Shown in pieces: positions 1 to 8,469 of a stretch of DNA of 38,886 bases. The stretch is taken from NCBI GenBank assembly GCA_025965155.1, contig JAOPXN010000018.1:1-38886 (forward strand). Reading direction: 5' to 3'. Every line of letters starts with the position of its first letter. Within the stretch, counting starts at the first letter, position 1. The stretch comes from Propionibacteriaceae bacterium. Its GTDB lineage: Bacteria; Actinomycetota; Actinomycetes; Propionibacteriales; Propionibacteriaceae. A program made the translations under genes and the position numbers. Under the pieces are notes generated by a model. That model made no database searches. It saw nothing but the letters and a program-made list of their open reading frames with translations, and had not been told where the DNA came from.

Positions 1-134
1 GCTGGGCGCCCACCGGCACCGCCGACGAGACCCGCACCTACCAGATCACCTACACCGTCAGCAGCACCGCACCAGACACCACCCAGAACGGCACCGCCGC
101 CCTCGGCCTCACCTGGGAAGCCCAGAACAGCTGA
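1..134 (+). CDS. C-terminal end of an exported TasA/camelysin-like protein (partial)
   Basis: The first 134 bases read open in one frame to a TGA at 132-134, giving about 43 residues that end in GLTWEAQNS. The tail is rich in Thr and alternates polar and hydrophobic residues (RTYQITYTV, then NGTAALGLTWEAQ), as in the last strands of a secreted beta-sandwich. The ending resembles the C-termini of actinobacterial camelysin/TasA-like fibre proteins, but too little is present to be sure of the family. The start lies outside the window. It converges on the FG-GAP gene at 201. Confidence 0.45.
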   Translation, partial: WAPTGTADETRTYQITYTVSSTAPDTTQNGTAALGLTWEAQNS

Positions 135-137
135 CGT

Positions 138-156
138 TCAGCCATCGGTCGGCTGA
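138..156 (+). terminator. Weak hairpin after the partial gene
   Basis: TCAGCC (138-143) pairs with GGCTGA (151-156) around a 7-nt loop, four bases after the stop codon. There is no T-tract, so this is at best a weak terminator between convergent genes. Confidence 0.3.
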
Positions 157-200
157 CGCGCACATTGAGAGCAGCGTGCGCCGGCTCGGGCGGGAGCAGC

Positions 201-1724
201 TCAGTCCGCCGGGGAGGCGAACACGGTGCCGTACCGCATCCCGGCCACGGCCCCTCTGCTGAACCCGACCGACGGCCGGAACCGACCTGCGACCAGCACG
301 TCGTTGGCGTTGGTGCGGCTGCCGACGGCGGTCGACTCCACGATCCCGGCGTTGGCCACGCTGCCACGGTCCTCTCCCGGGACGCCGACGAAGGCGCGGT
401 CGCCGAGCTCGTCGTCATGGTCGTCCCGGATCCGGCCAAGCCCCAGCGCGCTGCCGAGCCGGTCGCCCGCCTCGGGGGTGCCGGCTAGCACGGTGTTCTG
501 GTCGTCAGACCGGACCGGACATGAACTCGCGGCGGTGAGCGGCAGTACGAGGACGGTGCCCGCGTCGGCCCGGTTGGTGCCTGCCACCCGGATGTCTTCA
601 CCGGGAGCGCCGACCACCGCCTGCGTCACCCCCTCGACGCAGCCGACATTCCGGCCGATCAGGACCGCAGCACCGAGCTGGTCCCCGGCCTCGGCCACCC
701 CCGGGATGCCGCGCGAGTCCTGGGTGATACCCGCCACCGGTACCGCGAACTTCTGATTCCATGGCTGGTCGAACGTCTGCAGCATGCCGGCGTCGCGGCG
801 GGTGCCCACGTCCTCACCGGGCACCCCGGCCACGACGTGCCCGAAGAAGGCGGTCACCGCCGCACCGAACCGGTCATCCGCTTCCGGCTTCCCCTCGACG
901 CCGGCCGTGGCCTGCGTCCAGCTCGTCGCACCGTCGAAGCCCGGGGCAGCGTCCTGCACGGCCAGCATGGTGACGGCACCGGCGTCGCGAAGCGAGCCGA
1001 TGTCCTCGTCCGGTACACCGACCAGCAAGCCAGCACGGCTGGCGGCCAGCACCGCTCCGAAATGGTCGCCGGCCTCCGGCACCCCAGGCACGCCAGGAGT
1101 GGCCTGGCTCAGCGTCTCCACGGTGTTCACCTGGACCGTGCCGTCCAGGGTGGTCACCGCGAAGTGGGTAACCGAACCGGCCCCTGCCACGGCGCCCGGA
1201 CTGTCGTACGGCGAGCCGACCCACAGGTCGAAGCCGGGCAGCTGTGGATTCTCCGCGATCGCGATCGAGGACCCGAACCGATCGGCGGGTGTCGCGCCGC
1301 CCGCCAAGGTGAGCCGGCCGGTCGTGCGGAAGCCACCCGGGGAGCCGGACACCAGGTGCACCCGGCCCGCGTCATCAAGAGTGCCGGGCGCCCCGATGAT
1401 GAGGTCGTCGCAGCCGTCGGCGTCGAGATCGGCCAGCGCGACGGCGGCGCCGAAGCGGTCGCCGGGCTCCGATTCCGGGTATCCCGCCGCCGACTTCGTC
1501 AGCGACTGGCTGGGCGCCGAGGTCAGCCGCAGGTCCACCGCACCCCGGCCGCCGTCCCAGCCGGGCAGGCCCACCACGAGGTCGGAGAGGGCGTCGCCGT
1601 CCACGTCGCCAACGACCGGCGTATCGGTCTGGCAGATTGGCTCAGCCGCTGCCGCCAGGTGCGCGGGCGTCAGCACGGCCGCGCCGAACGCCACGGTCAA
1701 CAAGAAGGTCGCTCGCTTACGCAT
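201..1724 (-). CDS. Secreted FG-GAP / integrin-alpha-like beta-propeller protein
   Basis: A 507-residue protein with a signal peptide (MRKRATFLLTVAFGAAVL, cleavage probably after AAA near residue 27). The mature part is built from FG-GAP repeats. The motif D-x-F/L-G-(A/S)-A recurs (DRFGAAVA, DRFGSSIA, DHFGAVLA, DRFGAAVT, DQLGAAVL, DRLGSALG), each followed by a segment such as VGVPGED or IGAPGTLDD. This is the pattern of a seven-bladed, calcium-binding beta-propeller like the integrin alpha N-terminus, and the DVDGDALSDL stretch near residue 40 is a typical calcium loop. No catalytic domain is visible, so a surface-binding or adhesive role is inferred. The ATG is preceded by GAGGAGC at good spacing. 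It is divergent from the beta-helix gene at 1973 across a repeat-rich promoter region. Confidence 0.85.
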   Translation of the reverse strand: MRKRATFLLTVAFGAAVLTPAHLAAAAEPICQTDTPVVGDVDGDALSDLVVGLPGWDGGRGAVDLRLTSAPSQSLTKSAAGYPESEPGDRFGAAVALADLDADGCDDLIIGAPGTLDDAGRVHLVSGSPGGFRTTGRLTLAGGATPADRFGSSIAIAENPQLPGFDLWVGSPYDSPGAVAGAGSVTHFAVTTLDGTVQVNTVETLSQATPGVPGVPEAGDHFGAVLAASRAGLLVGVPDEDIGSLRDAGAVTMLAVQDAAPGFDGATSWTQATAGVEGKPEADDRFGAAVTAFFGHVVAGVPGEDVGTRRDAGMLQTFDQPWNQKFAVPVAGITQDSRGIPGVAEAGDQLGAAVLIGRNVGCVEGVTQAVVGAPGEDIRVAGTNRADAGTVLVLPLTAASSCPVRSDDQNTVLAGTPEAGDRLGSALGLGRIRDDHDDELGDRAFVGVPGEDRGSVANAGIVESTAVGSRTNANDVLVAGRFRPSVGFSRGAVAGMRYGTVFASPAD

Positions 1725-1767
1725 GCCGTTGCTCCTCGTCGTCGAGGTCGGTGGACGCTCCGGGTGA

Positions 1768-1890
1768 GGCTCAGCCTATCCGGGACCGGCCGACGGGTCC
1801 TGAGCCCGTTCGTTGACGCTGAGCCTCCAGCGCTACGTTGAGCCTCTTGCTGCGGGCTCAGCGTGGGAGGAAAGGGCTCAGCATGGCTCA
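1768..1890. repeat. Cluster of TGAGCC/GGCTCA boxes, three phased at 19 bp
   Basis: The divergent intergenic region holds seven copies of the hexamer TGAGCC or its complement in 123 bp. TGAGCC starts at 1801, 1820 and 1839, exactly 19 bp apart. The reverse form GGCTCA starts at 1768, 1855, 1875 and 1885. The last copies lie in a direct repeat GGGCTCAGC(G/A)TGG with 20-bp spacing (1854-1866 and 1874-1886). Two-turn spacing suggests a multi-site regulator-binding array serving the genes at 1724 (-) and 1973 (+). Confidence 0.5.
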
Positions 1891-1972
1891 CAAGCCGACT
1901 ACTAGGGCTACGCTCGAGATGCGTACTGCCTCGACTACTACGGTGGGGGCCCGGTACCGGTAGGAGTGCCTC

Positions 1973-3325
1973 ATGTTCAGATGGCGTCCGGCTAGGTACG
2001 ACTTGGGCTCGCAGGAACTGCCATCCTCCTCATCCAGGAGGTCACGGAAAAGGTCAGCGGGAAGGGTGGCCTGCACGGCGGTGGTTATCGCGCTCATGGT
2101 GGGAAGTTCCGCCGCTGTCGGAGCGGCAAGCGCGCAGGCGAGCACGCTGAGGTGCGGCGACACCATCACCACCGACACGACGTTGACCCACGACCTTCTC
2201 AACTGCCCGGCGAACGGTCTGGTGATCGGCGCTGACGACGTCACGCTCGACCTCAACGGCCACACGATCGACGGCATCCTGGGGGCTGGGTGTGCTGGGA
2301 TGCCGGAGGGCGAGGACTGCAGAATCGGGGTGGACAACCGCGGCGGCTTCAGCCGGCTGACAGTCAGGGGCGGAACTATCCGGCAGTTCGTCTTCGGCGT
2401 CGAGACACTCCGTGGTGCCGGCAATGCTCTGCGCCACTTGTCGGTCTCACAGATCGTCGGGACCGGAATCGTTGTCGGGAACTCGGCCGATGCGGTGATC
2501 GAGAAGAACTCCCTGTCCGATACCCGCGCGGGCGGGATCGTGCTGTACGGGTCCCGTCGTGCTGCAATCGCGGGGAACTCCGTGACCGGAGGCTTCGGGC
2601 CCGGCATCTACCTGGTCCGCACCGAGCGCACCCGGATCCAGGGCAACCGGGTCACGGCCAAGGAGGACGGGATCGGGGTCGGGTTCGGCAGCTCGCACAA
2701 CACGGTTCGAGGAAATGTGGTCGTCCGCACGGGCATGGCAATCGACCTCGGTGGTGAGAACCTGGGCGGTGCCGTGGCCCGGGGCAACCGGGTCGAGCGC
2801 AATCTTCTCGTCACGAACGCAGACGGAATCGTCGTCCGGCACGCTGCCGACAGCATCATCGACCGCAACAGGGTCTCCGGCACCGGCTTCTTCGGAGACC
2901 CGAACGCCGGCGGCCACGGCATCTTCCTCGACGGCCCGGTGAACAGCGTCGTCCGCCGCAACGAACTCACCGGCGGGCGTGGCCCGGCCCTTGTCGTGAC
3001 CTGGTTCGAGTCGCCGGAGGCGGCCAGGGACACCAGGCTGTTGCGCAACGTCGTCCAGAGCAATCTGCGCGACGGCATCGTGGTGGAGGGCGGTGTGATC
3101 CGAACCTCGGTCGTACGCAACACCGCCAACAACAACGGCGAGGACGGCATCGACATCGACGACGGCATCGACCGCCCCGTGTCAAAGACGACCGTCACCC
3201 GCAACACCGCTAATGACAACGGTGACCTCGGCATCGAAGCCGTCGGCAGTGTCACGGACGGCGGCGGCAACCGGGCCCGCGGCAACGGCCGCCCGGCGCA
3301 ATGCACCAACGTGCGGTGCAGCTAG
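1973..3325 (+). CDS. Secreted right-handed parallel beta-helix protein
   Basis: A 450-residue protein. After a basic N-terminus (RRSRKRS, residues 21-27) comes a hydrophobic export segment ending in an AQA-type cleavage site near residue 55. The mature protein begins STLRCGDTIT and soon reads VTLDLNGHTIDG, a motif typical of PbH1/NosD-type beta-helix proteins. The rest is short repeated coils with the N-x-V/I ladder (GNSVTGG, GNRVTAK, GNVVVRT, RNELTGG, RNTANNNG). Such folds occur in polysaccharide lyases and hydrolases but also in non-enzymatic surface proteins. No lyase active site can be assigned by eye. The ATG has GGTAGGAG about seven bases upstream. It converges on the pectin methylesterase gene, which suggests but does not prove a role with plant polysaccharide. 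Confidence 0.8.
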   Translation: MFRWRPARYDLGSQELPSSSSRRSRKRSAGRVACTAVVIALMVGSSAAVGAASAQASTLRCGDTITTDTTLTHDLLNCPANGLVIGADDVTLDLNGHTIDGILGAGCAGMPEGEDCRIGVDNRGGFSRLTVRGGTIRQFVFGVETLRGAGNALRHLSVSQIVGTGIVVGNSADAVIEKNSLSDTRAGGIVLYGSRRAAIAGNSVTGGFGPGIYLVRTERTRIQGNRVTAKEDGIGVGFGSSHNTVRGNVVVRTGMAIDLGGENLGGAVARGNRVERNLLVTNADGIVVRHAADSIIDRNRVSGTGFFGDPNAGGHGIFLDGPVNSVVRRNELTGGRGPALVVTWFESPEAARDTRLLRNVVQSNLRDGIVVEGGVIRTSVVRNTANNNGEDGIDIDDGIDRPVSKTTVTRNTANDNGDLGIEAVGSVTDGGGNRARGNGRPAQCTNVRCS

Positions 3326-3392
3326 CACCATCAGGCTTAGCGGACGACCTTCCGCATCACCGAGCGCGGCTGACCACCACTGCACAACAAAA

Positions 3393-3423
3393 TGGCTCTC
3401 CCGGCCTGTCGCTGGGAGAGCCA
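3393..3423 (-). terminator. Intrinsic terminator between convergent genes
   Basis: TGGCTCTCCC (3393-3402) and GGGAGAGCCA (3414-3423) form a perfect 10-bp stem with an 11-nt loop. On the minus strand the stem is followed by TTTTGTTG, so it is a classic intrinsic terminator for the pectin methylesterase gene ending at 3441. It may also work for the beta-helix gene from the other side. Confidence 0.85.
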
Positions 3424-3440
3424 CTCAGGTGGTGCTGGTC

Positions 3441-6400
3441 CTACTGGAGAGGGTTCCAGTTGTCGGTGCCAGCGAGGTACTTCTCCGGTGTGGCCTGGGC
3501 CGCCTGGGCCTCGGTCAGCTGCGGCCGGTTGGCGTTGACTCCTGCACCTGGACCGGTGTTGTTGTACTCGAAGAACCGGCCGTCCGTCCACAGGTTGGGT
3601 GACATGTCGGCCCACGGCTGGGTGCCGCGGATGGCAGCGGACAGGTCGGTGTTGCGGACGGTGACCTGACCGCGGGAGTTGTAGACGACTCCGTTCTTGG
3701 CGTACCCGTCGGTCCAGCCCCGCCACGGACGACCGAGCGAGAAGGTGTTCGGCGCTGCGTTGCTGGTGATCTTGCTGTCGATGATCAAGAAGCCGTTGGG
3801 GTTCTTATCCGACGTGCTGGCGGCAGTGATGTAGCCGTTGTTGGAGCTGCTGCCGCGGGTCAGCGCGTGGATTGTGGTGCGCTGGAACACGGCGGTGCCG
3901 CGTCCGAAGATGAAGTCCACGTCGCCTTCGATGTAGCTGTTGACGAAGTAGGACCGGGCGATTATCGGGGCGTCGGGTGAGTCGGCCAACAGGGTGTCCT
4001 GGTTGCCGAGCAGCCGGACGTTGTCGAACACGAGCCGGTCACCGGTCGTCTTCAACGCGACAGCCTGCTCGTTGCTGACCTTCAGCTCCTTGTACGAGTT
4101 TTCAATTGTGACGTCCTTGACGGTGACGTTGCTGCCGCTAACCAGGACACTCTGGCTGCCTCCCGTTCCATAGACCGCGCCGGTGGCCGGGTTGATCGTC
4201 AGTGCTGCATTGTCATATGTGAATACAACATCCTTGGCGTTGCCGGTGGTGCCGATAACTGTCACGTAGTTCTTGGAGAGGTTCATCATCTCCTTGTACG
4301 TACCGGGCTTGACCGCGATGACGGTGCGCTTCGCAGCGGTTCCGACAGGTGCAGCGTTCAGGGCTGCCTGAACGGTCGTGTACTGACCGGTTCCGTCGGC
4401 GGCAACGAGGATGTCGTGCGCCGGCAGCGGCACCCCGGCCGGCGTGGCGGTGACTGCGGCAGACGCCGGCGACTCGTTGCCGGTCTTGTCCACCGCGGTC
4501 AGCACGTAGCTGTACGCGGTGCCGTTGGCGGCGCTGCGGTCGGCGTAGGTGGTGGCCGTCAGCAGGCTGGGGTTCAGCTTGTTAGCGCCGGTCAGCGCGA
4601 CGGAGGTGCTGGTCGACCGGTACAGGTTGTATCCAGCCAGGTCGTCCTCGCCGCTGGCCTTCCAGGACAAGGAGATGCTGCTGTCGGCCGGGTCACCAGC
4701 CAGGTCGGCCGGGGCGTCCGGGGCTGTGCTGTCCGCGGGCGGCGGCGGTGGGGTCTGGCCGGTGGGGTTCCAGCCGTCGGCTCCGGCCAGGTAGGTCCAC
4801 TTCGTGTACTTCAGCGCTTCCCGGTCGCTCAGCTGCGGCCGGTCTGCGTTCACCCCGGCGCCCGCACCCGTGTTGGCGTACTCGAAGAACCGGGCGTTGC
4901 GCCACAAGGACGCAGACATGTCCGTCCACGGCACGGTCTTGATGGCCGCGGGCAGCTCGGTGTTGCGGATCACGACCTGGGCGATGGCGTTCACGTCGTT
5001 GCTGGGCTGCCATGGTCGGCCAAGGTGGAACGAGCCCGCGGGGGCATCGCTGACGATGGTGCTGTCGGTGATCAGATAGCCGTAGGTGAGGCTCTTGTCG
5101 GTGCTGGCCGCCGTGACGTAGCCATTGTTCGACGTGCTGCCGCGGGTGGCGGCCTTCAGGGTGGTCTGGTCGAATACCACCGTGCCGCGGCCGAAGATGA
5201 AGTCGACGTCACCCTCGATGTAGGAGCGGGTGTAGTACGACCGAGCCACGGCGCCGGCCTTGGGCGAGTCGGCGTACAGGGTGTCTTGGTCGCCGAGCAG
5301 CCGGACGTTGTCGAACACCAGCCGGTCACCGGTCGTCTTCAGCGCGACGGCCTGCTCGCTGCCCGTCCCTGTCTCGACGTAGGAGTTCTCGATCGTCAGG
5401 TTCTTGGTGGTGACGTTATTCGCCTTGATCAGCACCGAGGCGCTGCCGCTGGTGCCGTAGACGCCGGTGCCGTCGGGTTTGGGAGTTCCGGCGGCGTTGT
5501 CGTAGGTGATCACGACGTCGCTGGCGTTGTCGGTGGCGCCGGTCAATGTGACGTTCGGCTTGTCCACGGTCAGCAGCTCGCGATAAGTGCCCGGCTTGAT
5601 GCCGATCACGAACGGCGTCGTCGCATTGGCCGGGGCGGCGGCCAGGGCGGCGGCGACGGTGGTGTAGTCACCGCTGCCGTCCTGAGCCACGGTCAGGTCC
5701 GCGCCGAGCACGGGTGCCTTCTCCACCAGCCGAGTGCCGTCCACGGTGCCGTGCGCGGACTCGTTGCCAGCCTGGTCGACTGCGGTGACCCGGTAGAACA
5801 GCTTGGTTCCAGCGGTGGCGGTGGTGTCGCTGAAGGTGGAGGCCGTCAGCGGGTTCGCGGTCAGCTTGGTGAAGGTCCCCGACTCGGAGTCCGACCGGTA
5901 GACCAGATAGCCCGCCAGGTCGACCTCAGACTGGTCGGCCCAGTCGATGCTGACCTCGGTCATGGTGCCGACGGCGGTCAGGCCCGACGGCACGGCGGGG
6001 GCAGTGGTATCGGCGAGGGCAGCCACGGCGTCAGCAGAGCGAGCGGACTCGTTGCCGACCTTGTCCACGGCCGTGACCGCGTAGCGGTAGGCGGCGGCGT
6101 CGGCCACCGAGGCGTCGGTATAGGAGGATCCGGTCAGCACGCTCGTGGTGAGCTTGACCGCGGTGGCCGTATCCGCGCCGTCGAGCCACCGGTACACGTG
6201 GTACCCGGCCAGGTCAGCCTCCGCGGAGGCGGTCCAGGTCAGATCGATGCTGGTCTTGCCGCCCGCCGCAGAGAGACCGGTGACTGCGGCCGGAGCGACG
6301 GTGTCCGCCGGCACGAAGGCGATGCTGGTTGCAGGGGACGTGTTCCCGCTGAGGTCGATGGCGCTGACCTTGTAGTAGACCGCGCCGGCCGGGGCGCTGG

Positions 6401-8132
6401 TGTCGACGTAGCCGGAGCCGGTGAGCGGGCTGGCAGTGAGCGTGGTGTAGGTCCCGCCCGAGGTGGTGGCGCGGCTGACGACGTAGCCGGCCAGATCCGT
6501 CTCGGTGTTGTCGGCCCAGTCCAGCGTGACGCCCTCGTCGGCTGGGGCGACGGTCAGGGTGTTCGGAGCGGCCGGCGCCGCCCGGTCCTTGCGGAGGCCG
6601 CTCACCGACACGGCGACAGACTCGTTGCCAGTCCTGTCCACCGCGGTGACCCGGTAGAAGGAGGTCACGCCGGCGGGTGCCGTGGTGTCGCTGTAGTCCG
6701 AGGATGTACGTGGCGTGGCGGTCAGCTTGGTGTACTCGCCATCGACCCTGACGGACCGGTACACAAGGTAGCCGGCCAGGTCGGACTCGGTGTTGGAGGC
6801 CCAATCGAGCTTGACCCGCGAGGTGTCTCCGCTCGTGGTCATGCCCTTGATGGCTGCCGGAGCAGTGAGGTCGGGCGGCAGCACCGCGACGCTGGCCGCG
6901 GAGGAGGTGTTGCCGGACACGTCGATCGCGCTGACCTTGTAGTAGTACGCGACTCCGACGGACGCGGTGGCGTCAACGAAGGTCGACTCCGTGATCGGCG
7001 CCTCGGACAGTTTGGTGTAGGTGCCACCGGCGGTGGTGGCGCGGGTGATCACGTAGCCAGCCAAGTCGGTCTCGGTGTTGTCGGCCCAGTCCAGCGTGTT
7101 GCCGTTCTCGGTGCGGGTGCCGGCCAGGCCCTTGACTGCCGCCGGCGCCACGCCGTCCTTGCGGGTGGCGGACGCAGACACGGCCGCCGACTCGTTGCCC
7201 GTTTTGTCGACGGCGGTGACGCGGTAGAAAGACGCGACGCCGACGGGTGCGGTGGTGTCGCTGTAGTCCGAGGAAGTACGCGGGGTGGCGGTCAGCTTGG
7301 TGAAGTCGCCGTCAACCGTGGCCCCGCGGTAGACGTGGTAGCCGGCCAGGTCGGACTCGTTGTTGGAGGACCAGTCCAGCTTGATCCGCGAGGTGTCGGC
7401 GCTCGCGGTGATCCCGGCCACCGACTTGGGCGCGGTCACATCCGGCGGCAGCACGGCAACGCTTGTCGCCGAGGAGGAGTTGCCGCTGAAGTCGACCGCG
7501 CTGACCTTGTAGTAGTAGGAGCCCCCGCGGGTGGCGGCCTTGTCCTCGTAGGTGGAGGCGCTGATCGGGCTGGTGGTCAGCTTGATGTAACTGCCGCCGG
7601 CGCTGGTGGCTCGCGAGACGACGTAGCCCGCCAGGTCGGCCTCCGTGCCGTCCGCCCACTCCAGCGTGACGCTCGAGTCGGCCTGGGTGCCGCTCAGGCC
7701 CTTGACCGCGGCTGGCTTGGTGGCGTCCTTGCGGGTGCCGGCGGCGGCGGCGACCGCGGACTCGTTGCCGGTCTTGTCGACCGCTGTGACCTTGTAGTAC
7801 GACGGGAAGCCGGCCGGGGCTGTGGCGTCGGAGTAGTCCGAGCTCGTTCGCGGGGCGGTTGTCAGCTTGGCGTACTCGCCGTCCAGCGTGTTGGACCGGT
7901 AGACCAGGTAGCCAGCCAGGTCGGACTCGCTGTTGCTGGACCAGTCGAGCTTGACCTTGGACTTATCGGCGCTGGTCTTCATCCCCTTCACGGCGGCGGG
8001 CGCCGTGGTATCGGCGGCCGAGGCCGGCCCGACGCTGACCGCGAGCGTCGCAAGTGAGACGAGCAATGCGATCGAACCACGACGAGCGGCCGACCATGAA
8101 CGCGCAGAAGGCGCGCCAAAAACCTCAAGCAT
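3441..8132 (-). CDS. Secreted modular pectin methylesterase: nine FN3 modules, two catalytic domains
   Basis: A 1563-residue exported enzyme expected to remove methyl esters from homogalacturonan outside the cell. Residues 1-40 are a signal peptide. Eight FN3-like modules of about 95 residues follow (41-803), then pectinesterase domain 1 (CE8, about 804-1115), a Pro-rich linker, a ninth FN3 module (1134-1232) and pectinesterase domain 2 (about 1237-1563). Both catalytic domains keep the family residues. Domain 1 has Q927 (EQAVAL), D950 (QDTL), D977 (DFIFG) and R1039 (LGRPW). Domain 2 has Q1356, D1379, D1406 and R1468 in the same motifs. The first six FN3 modules alternate between two subtypes (A-B-A-B-A-B). 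No cell-wall sorting signal is visible at the C-terminus. The start has GGGGGAA 10 nt upstream and a structured leader. Confidence 0.93.
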   Translation of the reverse strand: MLEVFGAPSARSWSAARRGSIALLVSLATLAVSVGPASAADTTAPAAVKGMKTSADKSKVKLDWSSNSESDLAGYLVYRSNTLDGEYAKLTTAPRTSSDYSDATAPAGFPSYYKVTAVDKTGNESAVAAAAGTRKDATKPAAVKGLSGTQADSSVTLEWADGTEADLAGYVVSRATSAGGSYIKLTTSPISASTYEDKAATRGGSYYYKVSAVDFSGNSSSATSVAVLPPDVTAPKSVAGITASADTSRIKLDWSSNNESDLAGYHVYRGATVDGDFTKLTATPRTSSDYSDTTAPVGVASFYRVTAVDKTGNESAAVSASATRKDGVAPAAVKGLAGTRTENGNTLDWADNTETDLAGYVITRATTAGGTYTKLSEAPITESTFVDATASVGVAYYYKVSAIDVSGNTSSAASVAVLPPDLTAPAAIKGMTTSGDTSRVKLDWASNTESDLAGYLVYRSVRVDGEYTKLTATPRTSSDYSDTTAPAGVTSFYRVTAVDRTGNESVAVSVSGLRKDRAAPAAPNTLTVAPADEGVTLDWADNTETDLAGYVVSRATTSGGTYTTLTASPLTGSGYVDTSAPAGAVYYKVSAIDLSGNTSPATSIAFVPADTVAPAAVTGLSAAGGKTSIDLTWTASAEADLAGYHVYRWLDGADTATAVKLTTSVLTGSSYTDASVADAAAYRYAVTAVDKVGNESARSADAVAALADTTAPAVPSGLTAVGTMTEVSIDWADQSEVDLAGYLVYRSDSESGTFTKLTANPLTASTFSDTTATAGTKLFYRVTAVDQAGNESAHGTVDGTRLVEKAPVLGADLTVAQDGSGDYTTVAAALAAAPANATTPFVIGIKPGTYRELLTVDKPNVTLTGATDNASDVVITYDNAAGTPKPDGTGVYGTSGSASVLIKANNVTTKNLTIENSYVETGTGSEQAVALKTTGDRLVFDNVRLLGDQDTLYADSPKAGAVARSYYTRSYIEGDVDFIFGRGTVVFDQTTLKAATRGSTSNNGYVTAASTDKSLTYGYLITDSTIVSDAPAGSFHLGRPWQPSNDVNAIAQVVIRNTELPAAIKTVPWTDMSASLWRNARFFEYANTGAGAGVNADRPQLSDREALKYTKWTYLAGADGWNPTGQTPPPPPADSTAPDAPADLAGDPADSSISLSWKASGEDDLAGYNLYRSTSTSVALTGANKLNPSLLTATTYADRSAANGTAYSYVLTAVDKTGNESPASAAVTATPAGVPLPAHDILVAADGTGQYTTVQAALNAAPVGTAAKRTVIAVKPGTYKEMMNLSKNYVTVIGTTGNAKDVVFTYDNAALTINPATGAVYGTGGSQSVLVSGSNVTVKDVTIENSYKELKVSNEQAVALKTTGDRLVFDNVRLLGNQDTLLADSPDAPIIARSYFVNSYIEGDVDFIFGRGTAVFQRTTIHALTRGSSSNNGYITAASTSDKNPNGFLIIDSKITSNAAPNTFSLGRPWRGWTDGYAKNGVVYNSRGQVTVRNTDLSAAIRGTQPWADMSPNLWTDGRFFEYNNTGPGAGVNANRPQLTEAQAAQATPEKYLAGTDNWNPLQ

Positions 8133-8163
8133 AAATGCGTATTCCCCCGAATGGATCCCCAGA

Positions 8164-8186
8164 CGAAGCAGCCCTCCGCTACTTCG
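8164..8186 (-). promoter_or_regulatory. Leader hairpin of the pectin methylesterase mRNA with GGAGG in its loop
   Basis: On the minus strand CGAAGTAGC pairs with GCTGCTTCG (one U-G pair) around the loop GGAGG. A second hairpin lies just upstream in the RNA (GGCC-GAGCC, loop, GGCTC, CT bulge, GGCC). Together they fill most of the roughly 90-nt leader. I do not recognise a known riboswitch class. Confidence 0.4.
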
Positions 8187-8228
8187 ATGCCGGCCAGGAG
8201 CCCTTCAGGCTCGGCCAGCGATACCTAA

Positions 8229-8258
8229 ATGTTACTCGACCGATACTTCGACTCGCAA
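8229..8258 (-). promoter_or_regulatory. Candidate promoter of the pectin methylesterase gene
   Basis: Read on the minus strand, TTGCGA (8258-8253) and TAACAT (8234-8229) are 18 bp apart. This would start transcription near 8222, giving a leader of about 90 nt. Confidence 0.45.
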
Positions 8259-8469
8259 CTTCTGAGCGCGAAAGTAACTGACCTCACAGCCACCACGGCG
8301 AGCGTCGGTCGACATCACCGGCTCAAGGCCAAGAAGCCGTCCGGGCGCACTGAGGTTTTCCGGGCATCCGCCCTCTTCGTGGGGAGGCCACGCCGGGGCA
8401 GAGTTCGCCCCTGGCGACCCGCCGGTGAGAGGGCTACCGTGAAGTGTTAGAACGACGCAGGGGGCGGCG

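Larger units (their letters stand above)
8133..8469. other. Divergent intergenic region (337 bp)
   Basis: No gene is seen here. It carries the promoter and hairpin-rich 5' leader of the pectin methylesterase on the minus strand. Toward the plus strand it holds the unremarkable upstream region of the VOC gene. GTTACT (8231-8236) and AGTAAC (about 8273) form a widely spaced inverted pair of unclear meaning. Confidence 0.5.

Noticed and set aside
784-1841. Two overlapping 330-codon plus-strand frames opposite the FG-GAP gene
   Set aside because: The minus strand has a signal peptide, FG-GAP repeats and a good ribosome-binding site. The plus-strand frames have none of these.
4416-8057. 1213-codon plus-strand open frame opposite the pectin methylesterase
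   Set aside because: It mirrors the FN3 repeats on the coding strand, has low-complexity Gly/Arg/Val composition and no family match. Long antisense frames are common in high-GC DNA.
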